Positions 1 through 8,260 of a stretch of 64,000 nucleotides of DNA are shown in pieces. The DNA is from Agrobacterium tumefaciens (GTDB taxonomy: Bacteria; Pseudomonadota; Alphaproteobacteria; Rhizobiales; Rhizobiaceae): assembly GCF_005221325.1 (NCBI RefSeq), contig NZ_CP039892.1, positions 6,849 through 70,848 of the forward strand, read 5' to 3'. The number at the start of each line of letters is the position of its first letter. The stretch's first letter is position 1. Below the pieces are notes generated by a model. It did not search any database. It was not told the DNA's origin and was given only the letters and a program-made list of their open reading frames with translations. A program made the translations under genes and the position numbers.

Positions 1-521
1 AGCGCATCGCGGAACCGGCGCGCTGCGGCGTCGGTGACGCGCTTTTCCTCGCGCTTCTGCCGCACGAGCTGGTCAAGCTCACGGTATCGCGCGATCAGCA
101 CCCGAAGGTCGATCCCGCAGGCATCGGAGATTTCACCTTCACCGTCGCGGATCGGGTAGCGTTTGAAATTCGCGCTGTCCTGCATGGTGATCAGGCCAGC
201 ATCGAACAGACGCGACAGGATGCGGCTCACGCGTCCAGGTGAGCGGTTAATCTCAAACCCAAGCTGATTGTTCGACTTGAAGACGATCGGACGTCCCGCC
301 TTGTCGAAAGCGTCCGCTTTCGCGGTGTTGATGATCGTCGTCAGAAGGTGGCTTTCTGTGCTGGTGACAAGACCAGTACAAGGCAGGTTCTGTGACAAAA
401 CTGCCAACTGGGCGCGCGTCACCGATCCGACTTCCGTCGACTGGGCCAGTCGCCGGAACTCAGCTCGCTCTTTCGTCATCCTGCGGCCGGTTGGCCGCTT
501 ATATGCAAGGGTTTCCCCCAT
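1..521 (-). CDS. repC: RepC-family plasmid replication initiator, C-terminal part beyond the window
   Basis: The minus-strand frame opens with ATG at 521 and runs off the left edge, giving 173 codons. The translated part carries a winged-helix region (residues about 70-115, containing the stretch RPIVFKSNNQLGFEINRSPG) followed by KRYPIRDGEGEISDACGIDL and LRVLIARYRELDQL. This is the order seen in RepC initiators of repABC plasmids: AT-rich origin recognition by the N-terminal domain, then a highly charged linker. RepC normally starts replication from an origin inside its own gene. Odd point: no repA or repB lies upstream (to the right), where they would normally be, so this is either a repC-only replicon or repAB sit elsewhere. 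Family call is firm; function of the missing C terminus cannot be judged. Confidence 0.85.
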   Translation of the reverse strand, partial: MGETLAYKRPTGRRMTKERAEFRRLAQSTEVGSVTRAQLAVLSQNLPCTGLVTSTESHLLTTIINTAKADAFDKAGRPIVFKSNNQLGFEINRSPGRVSRILSRLFDAGLITMQDSANFKRYPIRDGEGEISDACGIDLRVLIARYRELDQLVRQKREEKRVTDAAARRFRDA

Positions 522-619
522 TGTCCCGTCTCCTAAGTCAGGGACCAGACAAAGCTTCGCCGTTCACCGAAATGGTGTTTTTCTTATTGACTTTTGGGAG
601 GGGGTCTGCGAGAAAGATC

Positions 620-680
620 GTGCTAAAGAGTTTCTCTGACAGACCGCTTCCAGATTTTTTCGGGGAGCGGTTTTTCTTTT
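620..680 (+). ncRNA. Candidate ctRNA (antisense RNA controlling repC)
   Basis: Just upstream of repC and on the opposite strand there is a terminator-like hairpin: ACCGCT at 643-648 pairs with AGCGGT at 666-671, extended by TCC/GGG, and is followed by TTTTTCTTTT. A possible -35 box TTGACT lies at 587-592, though the -10 is poor. In repABC plasmids a short antisense RNA is made at exactly this place and orientation and represses repC translation. A transcript starting near 620 would be about 55-60 nt, the usual size. Position, orientation and hairpin are seen; transcription is inferred. Confidence 0.55.
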
Positions 681-1142
681 CTGGGCCGGTGTGATCTCCA
701 AAAATTCGGTTAGAATGTATGAGTCGGATCAGTATCTGATTCCGGTTAATTTCGATACATACCCTGATTACCCAACTTGGCGCAACAATGGTGCCTAAAC
801 CATTAGCGTGACGCGGCGTAAAAAACGCAAAAAGCGGACAAAACCGTTGTCTATCAACGGCTTTGATTGCTTTTTGCCGTCTTCATCAAAATTATCAACA
901 TTGCCAAATTGGTACAATTTGCCCTCTTCGGCCACCTTTTTAGGGTATTTCTTCCCACAGGGCGGGGAGGAGAGTTTGAGAGGAGGGGGGTAGGGCCTTC
1001 TCTCAAGAGGCGGGCGCGTCGAGCGACCGGCTCTATATCGGCCCCCACAATTACCCCCAAATTGCAGTAGATTTGCGAACGCGAAAGCGCCCGCCTTGGC
1101 TCGATGCCAGGGCGGGCGCAGCGGCACTTGATCTGGGGAGAA
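681..1142. other. Intergenic region without a convincing gene
   Basis: This is where repB would be expected beside a repC gene, but neither strand holds an ORF with good coding character. It contains several short palindromes (for example around 745-770) and a G-rich repeat at 961-1010, described separately. Confidence 0.5.
961..1010. repeat. G-rich intergenic repeat, copy 1
   Basis: The stretch has GGGGAGGAGAGTTTGAGAGG followed by a G6 run and then a C/T-rich part that can fold back on it. It matches the layout of stretches at 8477-8523 and 12737-12780 (G-runs, AGTTT(C)GA, G-runs, GGCT(C)CCCTC). This copy is the most diverged. Confidence 0.5.
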
Positions 1143-1325
1143 TCAAGCGGCCCGCATGTCGTTTTGCTCAATAAAGGACGGGGGAAGGTCGAAGGCATCT
1201 AGTGCCGTATCAAGAGCGGCTTGAACATCAGACCAATCCACATGTTCAGGGTCAGCAAGATACGCTTGGATCAGCTGGCAGCAGCAAGCGGCGGCTTTGG
1301 TCGGATCGGGAGCACGGTCGAACAT
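1143..1325 (-). CDS. Small hypothetical protein (60 aa)
   Basis: ATG at 1325 is preceded by GAGGAAATGAA, a reasonable ribosome site. The product is acidic and mostly helical with a Cys triplet (AACCC) near residue 14. It lies just upstream (5') of nothing obvious and downstream of the ParB-like gene on the same strand, with a gap of about 70 bp, so it could be the last cistron of that unit. No family recognised. Confidence 0.55.
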   Translation of the reverse strand: MFDRAPDPTKAAACCCQLIQAYLADPEHVDWSDVQAALDTALDAFDLPPSFIEQNDMRAA

Positions 1326-1394
1326 TTCATTTCCTCAAAAAATGGGGAAGCCGGTCACGCTGGAGGGACGTGACCGGCAGAAAGCAGCGGCGGG

Positions 1395-3302
1395 TTATTC
1401 CGCTGCCATCGGGAAATTGTGGGCATCATCGCCGGGTGTTTCGGCCTCAACGGCTTCTTCCGGCTTGAACCGGAGATTGGACGGCAACCAGTTTTTGCCC
1501 TTGACCGCGTTTTCAGCATACGCGGCGGCTTCGGCCTTCTTCATGCCGCCGATACCAGCGGCAAAATCTGCGCCGCGTACCTCGGCAACTGCCGCTTGAA
1601 TGCTGCCGCGATTGAGCATCGAGAAATAGCTGTCTGCGGTTGTTTCGAACCACTCGCGCATATCGACATCAAGAGTGCGGCCAACCATGCCAGCGTGAGC
1701 GATTGCCTCCTTTCGGAAGCTGTGTTTCGTCTCGACGGCGTTCAGCGTGTGAGCGGCTGCGAAGGCGAGCAGCCCCAAAAGTTCGTCTTGTCGAAGGTCA
1801 AGCAGATACTCCCAAAGGTCAGCCGGATTGCCGGGGATTTGATGGCCGTAGTTTTCGGCAATGCGTTCCCACTCGACAGCAGCGCGGCAAGCTTCGGGCC
1901 GTTTCATCGAGCCTTCAAGGCGCTGATGCGTGGTGCTGATTTCCAGAGCCGTCATTCCCTTTGCCCCGTACTGGCCGGGGTAAAGGACGTTCAACAGCAT
2001 GGCGTGAACAACGCTGACGAGGGCAACACCATGGTTATTCGCCAGTTCCACACGAAGGGCGGCGGTCTTCTGTGCCGTGAGGTCTTCGACCAATACCGCC
2101 GAATGGATCAGGCCCGCAGATTCGGGCTTGGCGTCATCACCCCTCTTGTCGCTGGCTGCATCGGTTGTCGGCTGCGCCTTCACGTCCTCGTCACGGATAA
2201 GGCCACGGACAATCGAGAGTTTGCCGTAGTGATCGATGGTGACATAGGCTCCCGCCGTCGCCTTGTCGTCGGCCAGAAATTCCTTTTCGCGGTTTTGGAA
2301 AACCTCCATCTGGTTTTCGACTTCGATCAACTCGGCCTCTGCGGCCTGATTGTCTTCCTCGGCGTCGATGATTGCCGCAAGTTCATCGTAACGAACGGAC
2401 AGCGCATCGAGCTTGGCCTGATCGTCGTCGCAAAGCTCGACGCTCTGCGCATACACGCGCGCCATGCTCCAGATATCGGGCTGTTGTGAAGCGCACTCCA
2501 CCCATTTCCAGCCCTCGGCGCGTACCGCCTCGGCTTGGGCTTCCAGCTTCTCGGCAACCAGCCTTTCCAGTAAACCGCTGTCGCAAGCGTAGCCGCCGCC
2601 ATTCTCGGAAAAAAGATCACGCCGAACCGGCCCACCTGCCGCCTCGTAAACGGAAAGACCGCCGATTAGCGTCAAGCGCTTGTCGTGGGCCGGTACTTCC
2701 TCGGCGGTCAGACGGCGCTTGATCGTTTGCGCATCACGGTCCCAACTGGTGAGGCTGTTCCACACTTCCACTTGCCTTGCGTGGTCGTCGGTGATCGTGA
2801 ACGCGGCAAGCTGCTCGAATTTCATTTCCTCGGCGCGGAATGCTTCAAACAGAACCGGCGCGACCTTCGCCAGCGCAAGGCGGCGATTGACGATGATTTC
2901 AGTCGTACCGAAACGGGCGGCGATATCCTTGATGGACTTGCCAGCGTCGGCCATGGCCTTGAATGCCTCGTACTGGTCGGCGGGGTGCATTCCCTCGCGC
3001 ATGACATTTTCCGTCAGGCTGATTTCGGTCGCGTCGGCCTCGGCCTTCACCATGGCATTGACGGCATAGTCGGCGGCGATATCGCCACGCTCGGCCAGCA
3101 GCAGCAGCGCAGCGCGGCGACGACCGCCAGCCGTCACCAGAAAGCGGCCCTTGGTCCCTTTGCGCACGACGATATTTTGGACCACGCCATTGGCAAGGAT
3201 GGACGCCGCAAGGGCTTCGACAGTCTCGCTGGTGTAGGTTTTGCGGACGTTCTTCGGGTCCGCATCAAGCTTATTGAGGGGGATGCTGATAATCTCGGTC
3301 AT
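1395..3302 (-). CDS. ParB/RepB-like DNA-binding protein (635 aa)
   Basis: The start at 3302 (product begins MTEIISIPLNKLDADPKNVR) is chosen because this is the typical first strand of a ParB N-terminal domain; the frame stays open 81 codons further but that part is not protein-like. Residues 1-110 form the ParB/Sulfiredoxin fold with a GGRRRAALLLL CTP-binding box and ENVMREGMHPADQYEAF, followed by a helix-turn-helix (about 125-160, DIAARFGTTEIIVNRRLALA). The remaining 450 residues, including an acidic helical section, are not typical of partition ParB, which is about 330 aa. Long ParB-like proteins of this kind are common on rhizobial conjugative plasmids. No parA partner is adjacent, so a regulatory or nuclease-type role is as likely as partition. 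Confidence 0.8.
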   Translation of the reverse strand: MTEIISIPLNKLDADPKNVRKTYTSETVEALAASILANGVVQNIVVRKGTKGRFLVTAGGRRRAALLLLAERGDIAADYAVNAMVKAEADATEISLTENVMREGMHPADQYEAFKAMADAGKSIKDIAARFGTTEIIVNRRLALAKVAPVLFEAFRAEEMKFEQLAAFTITDDHARQVEVWNSLTSWDRDAQTIKRRLTAEEVPAHDKRLTLIGGLSVYEAAGGPVRRDLFSENGGGYACDSGLLERLVAEKLEAQAEAVRAEGWKWVECASQQPDIWSMARVYAQSVELCDDDQAKLDALSVRYDELAAIIDAEEDNQAAEAELIEVENQMEVFQNREKEFLADDKATAGAYVTIDHYGKLSIVRGLIRDEDVKAQPTTDAASDKRGDDAKPESAGLIHSAVLVEDLTAQKTAALRVELANNHGVALVSVVHAMLLNVLYPGQYGAKGMTALEISTTHQRLEGSMKRPEACRAAVEWERIAENYGHQIPGNPADLWEYLLDLRQDELLGLLAFAAAHTLNAVETKHSFRKEAIAHAGMVGRTLDVDMREWFETTADSYFSMLNRGSIQAAVAEVRGADFAAGIGGMKKAEAAAYAENAVKGKNWLPSNLRFKPEEAVEAETPGDDAHNFPMAAE

Positions 3303-3650
3303 AGGTTTCGATCTCCAAATCTTCCCGTTTCCCTTGGGAGCAAGCCCCGCCAGTGGGCGAAGCCTCTGCCTGCGTTTCGCAGGATGTGCCCCCACATCCG
3401 GCGGAACGAAGGGGGAGGGCGTAGCCCGCTCCGTCAGGTCGCAGAGCGGGTCATGGGTCGGGAGGAGGGAAACACGGAAGGTTCGCCGCCCAGGCGGTGA
3501 AAGCCGTTTTTCCAGACGAGCGACAGCGCTTGCGCGCTTGCCCATTGGCGCGATCGGGGAGCTGTCGTAAGAGCGGATAGAAAAGATGAAATGTGCGTCC
3601 GCTTCTCGGACGCCCTCTTTTGATGCGAACCGGCAAGCCGGTTCACCGCC
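3303..3650. other. 5' region of the ParB-like gene
   Basis: No gene is seen in these 350 bases. The stretch is upstream of the ParB-like gene on the minus strand and ends where the 315-bp direct repeat begins, so it probably holds the promoter of that gene. No clear box could be picked. Confidence 0.4.
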
Positions 3651-3965
3651 GATCGATCTGCCCGCTGCGCTCCGAGTGATGTGCGCTCCGCTTACCGGGC
3701 AGCTCTAAGTTCAACTAGGTCGACCATATGAGGAAGAGCGGCCCATGGCCCGCATCGCTCGGATCAACCGGCGACAGGCCGGATCCGAGAAAGACGTTGA
3801 AGAACATCGGAGGTTTCAGCATAGCGCCGGCACGCCGACAGGCAGGGCCGGGAAACCGGGAATTCTCGACACGCTTTTTGCCGGAAAAAGGGACGCCACA
3901 GGAGGCTCAGCATAGCGACCCGAAGGGGGAGCCGGGACCGACTTCCCCCCGCAAAAACGTTCCGC
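3651..3965. repeat. Long direct repeat, copy A (315 bp)
   Basis: The sequence recurs at 18496-18809 in the same orientation with about ten differences. It begins GATCGATCTGCCCGCTGCGC and ends ACGTTCCGC. Inside are CTGCCCG...CGGGCAG enclosing two tandem TGCGCTCCG words, and CTCGGATC...GATCCGAG, so both copies can form two stem-loops. Copy A begins one base after the stop codon of the gene at 3966-4769. No protein is encoded in either copy with any support. Confidence 0.95.
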
Positions 3966-4769
3966 TTAGGAGAGTTTCACGACGTATTCAGGCTTCAGGG
4001 GAATGCCGGATTCCATATTCACGCAGCATGGAGGAATAGGGATAAGGCGACCGTCCTGCAAATGGCGGATATGGCCGCGCCTCCAATGGGGCCGGACGGT
4101 GTAGCTGCCTTCACCTCGCTTCGTCGCCGCGACCTGCTGGCTGGCCCGAACATCGATGACGATCATTGGGCCGATCGGCGCGCGACCTTTCTGCAGGCGC
4201 TGCTTGTTGAGCTTATGAGGCGCAGGCTCTTCGCGGCGAATTGCTTGCGGGGTGGCAAGCGCGCCGATCAGGGCAGCTGCCACCTCGAAACCTATGTCGG
4301 AAAGGCCTCTGGTAGATTCGTTTTTCATGTCGTTCGTCACGACCAGCTCGTGATTGCCGATGTCCTTTTGGCCGTGCTGGTTGACGAAGATAACGCCGTT
4401 GCGATGTTTGTTTTCGAACATCGTCCGGACATAGAGAGAGGCGGTCTTCCCATCGTTGCCGGCGACACGTTCGCAATGCGCGGCCATGTGAACGACCTCG
4501 GCACCAATCTTCTGATCCCAGGATATCCAGAATTCATCATGCGGTATGGGCGCTATCTGATTGTCCCAAAGCTCGTTCGAGAAATCGATGAACGTTTGCA
4601 ACGTATCGTCGGCCGTCTCCGGATCGAGGAAGCTGAACGAGAATTCGGCGCACGTCGCCGCACCGGCCTGAATATGCTTCACATAGGCGTCGAGAACACC
4701 GGGCGACCATGGCTCCATGGCCCGATATCTGCCTTCCTTGAAATGCTCGAGCGCTTGATAGAGCCTCAC
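3966..4769 (-). CDS. Unknown protein with C-terminal HWRRGH motif (267 aa)
   Basis: ATG at 4769 overlaps the stop of the upstream RepC-like gene by 4 bases (ATGA), so the two are translationally coupled. The N-terminal two thirds is a soluble helical domain without a recognised signature; the last 60 residues contain VRPHWRRGHIRHLQDGRLIP and end in YVVKLS. An (R/H)WRRGH box near the C terminus recurs in uncharacterised phage and plasmid proteins, and I associate it loosely with AcrVA2-like proteins, but this is recall without a search. Copy A of the long direct repeat follows immediately. Function unknown. Confidence 0.7.
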   Translation of the reverse strand: MRLYQALEHFKEGRYRAMEPWSPGVLDAYVKHIQAGAATCAEFSFSFLDPETADDTLQTFIDFSNELWDNQIAPIPHDEFWISWDQKIGAEVVHMAAHCERVAGNDGKTASLYVRTMFENKHRNGVIFVNQHGQKDIGNHELVVTNDMKNESTRGLSDIGFEVAAALIGALATPQAIRREEPAPHKLNKQRLQKGRAPIGPMIVIDVRASQQVAATKRGEGSYTVRPHWRRGHIRHLQDGRLIPIPPCCVNMESGIPLKPEYVVKLS

Positions 4770-5227
4770 GCCTTCAGTTCCTCGTATCTGGCGATCAATA
4801 TCCGAAGGTCAATGCAGTTGGAATGACCCACTTCAGCTGCGCGTTTTCTACGGCCGCCGCGATCGCCCATGATGGTGATCAGGCCAACAGCTTCCAATCG
4901 CTCCAGCGATCGTGTTACTTGCCTGGGTCTAAGGCGAAGCTCGGCACTAAGAACGACATTGTCGTCGAAGACGAAGGGTTTACCGGACCTACCCTTTTCC
5001 TCGTCAGCAAGCGCCGTCAGATGCGCAAGGACCTCGATTTGCTGAACCTCTAAAACGCCCTCAACTGGCTCCATATCGTCTACCAGATCGACAATTTGGA
5101 AGAACGGCACGGAACTGGGATCGGCGGCTTCAGCTCGCTGGCGATAACCCACCGCCTTGGCTTCCGCCTCGGCGCTCAAAACCCATTCGGCGTTCTTGAA
5201 ACGATTTTCGAAATCATCCGTCGTCAT
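4766..5227 (-). CDS. Small RepC-related winged-helix protein (153 aa)
   Basis: The ATG at 5227 (MTTDDFENRF) is preferred; an in-frame ATG at 5320 would add 31 residues of poor character and overlap the preceding gene. The C-terminal half reads as a winged helix (LSAELRLRPRQVTRSLERLE, then GLITIMGDRGGRRKR) and closes with NCIDLRILIARYEELKA, which closely matches GIDLRVLIARYREL in the RepC at 1-521. It therefore looks like a free-standing RepC DNA-binding domain ending where the RepC linker begins. It is followed by a coupled gene (3966-4769). It could be an origin-binding competitor, a regulator, or a remnant of a second replicon. Confidence 0.7.
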   Translation of the reverse strand: MTTDDFENRFKNAEWVLSAEAEAKAVGYRQRAEAADPSSVPFFQIVDLVDDMEPVEGVLEVQQIEVLAHLTALADEEKGRSGKPFVFDDNVVLSAELRLRPRQVTRSLERLEAVGLITIMGDRGGRRKRAAEVGHSNCIDLRILIARYEELKA

Positions 5228-5279
5228 GGCGCGGACAATACGCACCGGCTGACTTCCAATCAACGGGCGAAGCAGCCCG

Positions 5280-5483
5280 CTAGTGAGGGGTCCGAGTATT
5301 TGCCATGATATAAGCGGCAATCTGGAAAACTCGTTCTATTGCCTCGGTAATGTCCTGCGAGGCCTGTCTGATCTCAGGTTTTGCGGCCGGGTCATTCGCG
5401 ATGCCATGAAAACCCTCTCTCAGGGTTTCACATGGATCGGCAATCTCGCGCACCAGCGCCAATAATTGCTGTGTCGTAGCCAT
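5280..5483 (-). CDS. Small hypothetical protein (67 aa)
   Basis: ATG at 5483 follows CAGAGGCAAAAGAACC, a fair ribosome site. The product is a short helical protein with no recognised domain. It is 52 bp upstream of the small RepC-like gene on the same strand and is probably the first cistron of a three-gene unit ending at 3966. Confidence 0.5.
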   Translation of the reverse strand: MATTQQLLALVREIADPCETLREGFHGIANDPAAKPEIRQASQDITEAIERVFQIAAYIMANTRTPH

Positions 5484-5567
5484 GGTTCTTTTGCCTCTGG
5501 TCTGCCACTGCGTTTATCTAGAAGCCTATAGCATGGGTTGTTAAGTTATCCCTGCTGCAATGGCTAC

Positions 5568-6635
5568 ATGACGAAGCGCCCGCGCAGACCGCCGCAACCG
5601 CTCCTGAATGAGGAAAATGCGCCGCTGCAAAGCCGGCGCGTGAAGCGGCGTGATCCCGAACAGCCGCAACTCCTGTTTGACCCAATGCCGGCGCGGATCG
5701 AACCTTGCCTTGCCAAGCTGGCGGCAAGACCGCCAAGCGGGCCGCAATGGTCATGGGATATCAAATGGGATGGCTACCGGATCGCGGTTCATCGGGAGCC
5801 GAACCGGGTCCGCGTCCTCACGCGCGGGGGCCATGATTGGACTTATCGCTTTCCAGGCATCGAAGCGGCCGCGCTTGCGCTTGGGCCGGCGACGTTCATC
5901 CTCGACGGCGAAGCTGTCATGATGGACGAGCAAGGGCGATCGGATTTCGGTCTGCTGCAGGCCACCCTTGGGGGCCGAGGCAGTAAAACGCCGGCAGGAC
6001 CGGCCGTGATGATTGCATTCGATTTGCTCTATCTCGACGGGCACGATCTGACGGGCACCGAGTTTTCGACACGCCGGCATCTTCTCGATGATCTCTTAGA
6101 AGGCGAAACCGGGAGCATTCGGCTATCGGAAGAATTTCACGCGGATCCTGATGTGCTGATCGAGCATGCTTGCAAGCATGGTCTTGAAGGCATCATCGGC
6201 AAAAATCGGGACCAGCCGTATCGATCTGGCCGTACCGGCGACTGGATCAAGATTAAATGCGTTCAGCGCGAGAGCTTCGCGATCGTCGGCTTCGAACCTT
6301 CGAGGGCAGCGCCCGACGGCTTCGCAAGCCTGCTCCTGGCTGCCCTGAACGGAACAGAATACGTTTACGTTGGCAGCGTGGGGACGGGCTTTAGGGAAGC
6401 GCAGGCGCGGTCGCTGCGAAAGCAGCTCGACAAGCTTGCGCGAACGAAGGTCTCGCCGATCCGGTTCGGCAAAGGGCGCGTCGCGACCGCGCCGGGCCTG
6501 ATTGCCGAGATTGAATTTCGCGGTTGGACGAATGACCGAAAGCTGCGCCATGCGGCATTCAAAGGCATTCGTGAAGAGGCGGATGCAGGGGATATCTTTT
6601 CACTTCAGGGTGATGAGACTGACGAAGGCTTGTGA
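5568..6635 (+). CDS. ATP-dependent DNA ligase, LigD ligase-domain type (355 aa)
   Basis: Seals nicks in DNA by ATP-dependent adenylation. The start at 5568 (MTKRPRRPP) is taken; a frame opening at 5538 adds ten unlikely residues. The nucleotidyltransferase motif I is KWDGYR with the active-site Lys at about residue 66; further motifs are ILDGEAVM, FDLLYLDG, EGIIGKN and the motif V segment WIKIKC, followed by an OB-fold. Unlike full LigD it has neither the 3'-phosphoesterase nor the primase/polymerase domain, which matches the stand-alone LigC-like ligases of rhizobial plasmids linked to Ku-dependent end joining. No ku gene is nearby. It stands alone, divergent from the gene at 5280-5483. Confidence 0.9.
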   Translation: MTKRPRRPPQPLLNEENAPLQSRRVKRRDPEQPQLLFDPMPARIEPCLAKLAARPPSGPQWSWDIKWDGYRIAVHREPNRVRVLTRGGHDWTYRFPGIEAAALALGPATFILDGEAVMMDEQGRSDFGLLQATLGGRGSKTPAGPAVMIAFDLLYLDGHDLTGTEFSTRRHLLDDLLEGETGSIRLSEEFHADPDVLIEHACKHGLEGIIGKNRDQPYRSGRTGDWIKIKCVQRESFAIVGFEPSRAAPDGFASLLLAALNGTEYVYVGSVGTGFREAQARSLRKQLDKLARTKVSPIRFGKGRVATAPGLIAEIEFRGWTNDRKLRHAAFKGIREEADAGDIFSLQGDETDEGL

Positions 6636-6739
6636 CGCCTGCAATCCGATAATGAAATCAGGCTCCACGACATAATGACGTGGCTCTCCTCCGGTCGTGG
6701 CGAACCCCATCCCCCTTATGCGTCACGGCCGGACAGCGC

Positions 6740-7003
6740 CTAATGGATGGTTCCGGCTTCGGCGGGCCAGCGGTCAAGCGAAATGAACCGGCCTCTGTTC
6801 TTCAGGCACGCGACAATATCGAGCAACAGGTGATCGCGCGGCCCGAATTCCTCTAGTATGGCCTCGATCTTTGCATTGGCGTCAGGTCGATCGAGATCGA
6901 TCACGCAAAACATGTCGTCACCGATCGCCGCGATATCAGGACTGGCATCGATTAGGGCATCAACGAGCTGCGGCACGTCAGCGGCGGTCTTCAGTTTTGG
7001 CAT
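6740..7003 (-). CDS. Small hypothetical protein (87 aa)
   Basis: The ATG at 7003 is chosen because AGGAGA lies six bases upstream; the open frame extends seven codons further. The product starts MPKLKTAADVPQLVDALIDA and appears to be a small soluble alpha/beta protein. No family recognised. Confidence 0.6.
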   Translation of the reverse strand: MPKLKTAADVPQLVDALIDASPDIAAIGDDMFCVIDLDRPDANAKIEAILEEFGPRDHLLLDIVACLKNRGRFISLDRWPAEAGTIH

Positions 7004-7063
7004 ACGGTCTCCTGTTTTACCCATCTTGGCAGCGAGCGTAGCCGGGGTCCAATAGCAAAAGTG

Positions 7064-7303
7064 TTAGGTTCTCGGGGTGTTTTTACGGACAGAGGCAATA
7101 AGTTCCTCCAGATCGGCATTCGAATTTGAAGCCAGCATGAGGTTATCAGCGACCTCGATAATCGCCGCCAATACCTCCGCGTCTGTCCAGCCGCGCTGCA
7201 CTGCATCCTCTACCAAATCCTGCAATGGCGTCTCAACAGACATTTGACAAACAATGTGCCGGTTTTCAGCACTACCAGCCGGGGGCTTTGGAAAATTAGT
7301 CAT
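7064..7303 (-). CDS. Small hypothetical protein (79 aa)
   Basis: ATG at 7303 directly follows a GAGGG. The C-terminal 55 residues (ETPLQDLVEDAVQRGWTDAE and onward) are an amphipathic helical domain. It lies 60 bp upstream of the 6740-7003 gene on the same strand and may be co-transcribed with it. Confidence 0.5.
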   Translation of the reverse strand: MTNFPKPPAGSAENRHIVCQMSVETPLQDLVEDAVQRGWTDAEVLAAIIEVADNLMLASNSNADLEELIASVRKNTPRT

Positions 7304-7622
7304 CCCTCAAAAGTAAGTTGGTGCCCCTAGAAATCTAGGGGCTGTCCGAAAGCGGACATTTCATCTGATAGCCCTTGAAATTCCAAAGCCTCTTACCGAA
7401 ATCCATGGGTGAGCGCGGTGCAAAATTCCCGCTCGTTAAACAACGGCCCCGAATACGGGGAGTCGTGCCGAGGACTGGCATCGGGACGGCCAACAAAGTG
7501 CAGTGCAGAAACAAAGTGTTGTCTACGCGTCAGAGCCGATAACTTGCTCATGACAGCCGTCTCCGCCGAGAAACCAGTCATTTCGGCCATGAGCGGTCAG
7601 CGAACGCAGCGCTTTCAAACAC
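7304..7622. other. Intergenic stretch, nothing recognised
   Basis: No ORF with coding character or ribosome site and no repeat is seen. It contains the promoter regions of two divergent small genes. Confidence 0.4.
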
Positions 7623-7850
7623 ATGATCGAGGCCGATATGGATTGGAAATCCGTCTTGGCTCAAGCGATCGCGTGGTTGAAAGCGACTGTTGCAAGTTCG
7701 CTATTCATCCTCGCCGTTTGGGCCTTCTCATACACCGCGTTATTCAAACCCAACGATATCCAGCTTGGGGCGTTCAGCATCTTTATGAAAGCTACGTTCG
7801 TTAAGCCTGAAACACCGCCTTCTCGTGCGCCGGAGGCCGCCGATCGGTAG
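7623..7850 (+). CDS. Small membrane protein (75 aa)
   Basis: The product has one hydrophobic segment at about residues 22-42 (VASSLFILAVWAFSYTALF) and a Pro-rich tail. A perfect terminator hairpin follows 23 bp after the stop, which supports transcription through it. The start is uncertain because ATGs at 7623 and 7638 are both possible and neither has a strong ribosome site. Confidence 0.45.
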   Translation: MIEADMDWKSVLAQAIAWLKATVASSLFILAVWAFSYTALFKPNDIQLGAFSIFMKATFVKPETPPSRAPEAADR

Positions 7851-7873
7851 TTGCCGTTCGGGATCACGACAGA

Positions 7874-7900
7874 AAAGCCGCGCCCGTGGGGCGCGGCTTT
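7874..7900. terminator. Bidirectional rho-independent terminator
   Basis: A perfect 12-bp stem AAAGCCGCGCCC/GGGCGCGGCTTT with a three-base loop lies between the convergent genes 7623-7850 and 7904-8101. The minus-strand reading ends in TTTTCTG. Confidence 0.75.
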
Positions 7901-7903
7901 GCC

Positions 7904-8101
7904 TCATTGAGGCAATTTTGCATTTCCGGCCTTGCCATCGAGTTCGACCTGATAGCTCACCTCGACCTTGGCGATGAGCGGAAGCATGACGGCGATGGAG
8001 ATTTTAAGTTGGCCCTTGTGGGCCAACTTCGCGATTTGCCGGTTGATGAACTGGCGAAGGCGGCGGCCGGTTTTCTGGCAGAAGGTTACGAGCGTTTTCA
8101 T
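7904..8101 (-). CDS. Small conserved-type protein (65 aa)
   Basis: ATG at 8101 is preceded by AAGGAGGATCACCTC, one of the best ribosome sites in this part of the window. The product starts MKTLVTFCQKTGRRLRQFIN, is basic in its first half and then has a hydrophobic stretch (ISIAVMLPLIAKVEVSYQV). A decayed inverted copy of this gene with its leader lies at 8261-8467. Function unknown. Confidence 0.65.
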   Translation of the reverse strand: MKTLVTFCQKTGRRLRQFINRQIAKLAHKGQLKISIAVMLPLIAKVEVSYQVELDGKAGNAKLPQ

Positions 8102-8260
8102 GAGGTGATCCTCCTTGGTGGTTGTGCGTAATCGCAAAGCTCGAATACGGCAGGAACCGCCGAGTGCATCGCGCAGCGATCGCAACGGAGCGAAGCGAAG
8201 TGGAGAACCCCTTGGGGTTGCACGCCAAGGCGGGGCCTGACGTATCGTGCGCAGCATTAG

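Noticed and set aside
268..694. Plus-strand ORFs of 100-123 codons at the left end
   Set aside because: They lie opposite the repC reading frame, have no ribosome site, and the minus-strand frame has the clear family match.
1419..2489. Long plus-strand ORF (356 codons) opposite the ParB-like gene
   Set aside because: It is the complementary frame of a GC-rich coding sequence with no recognisable protein features.
2685..3500. Plus-strand ORF of 271 codons
   Set aside because: Shadow of the ParB-like gene; composition is typical of an antisense frame.
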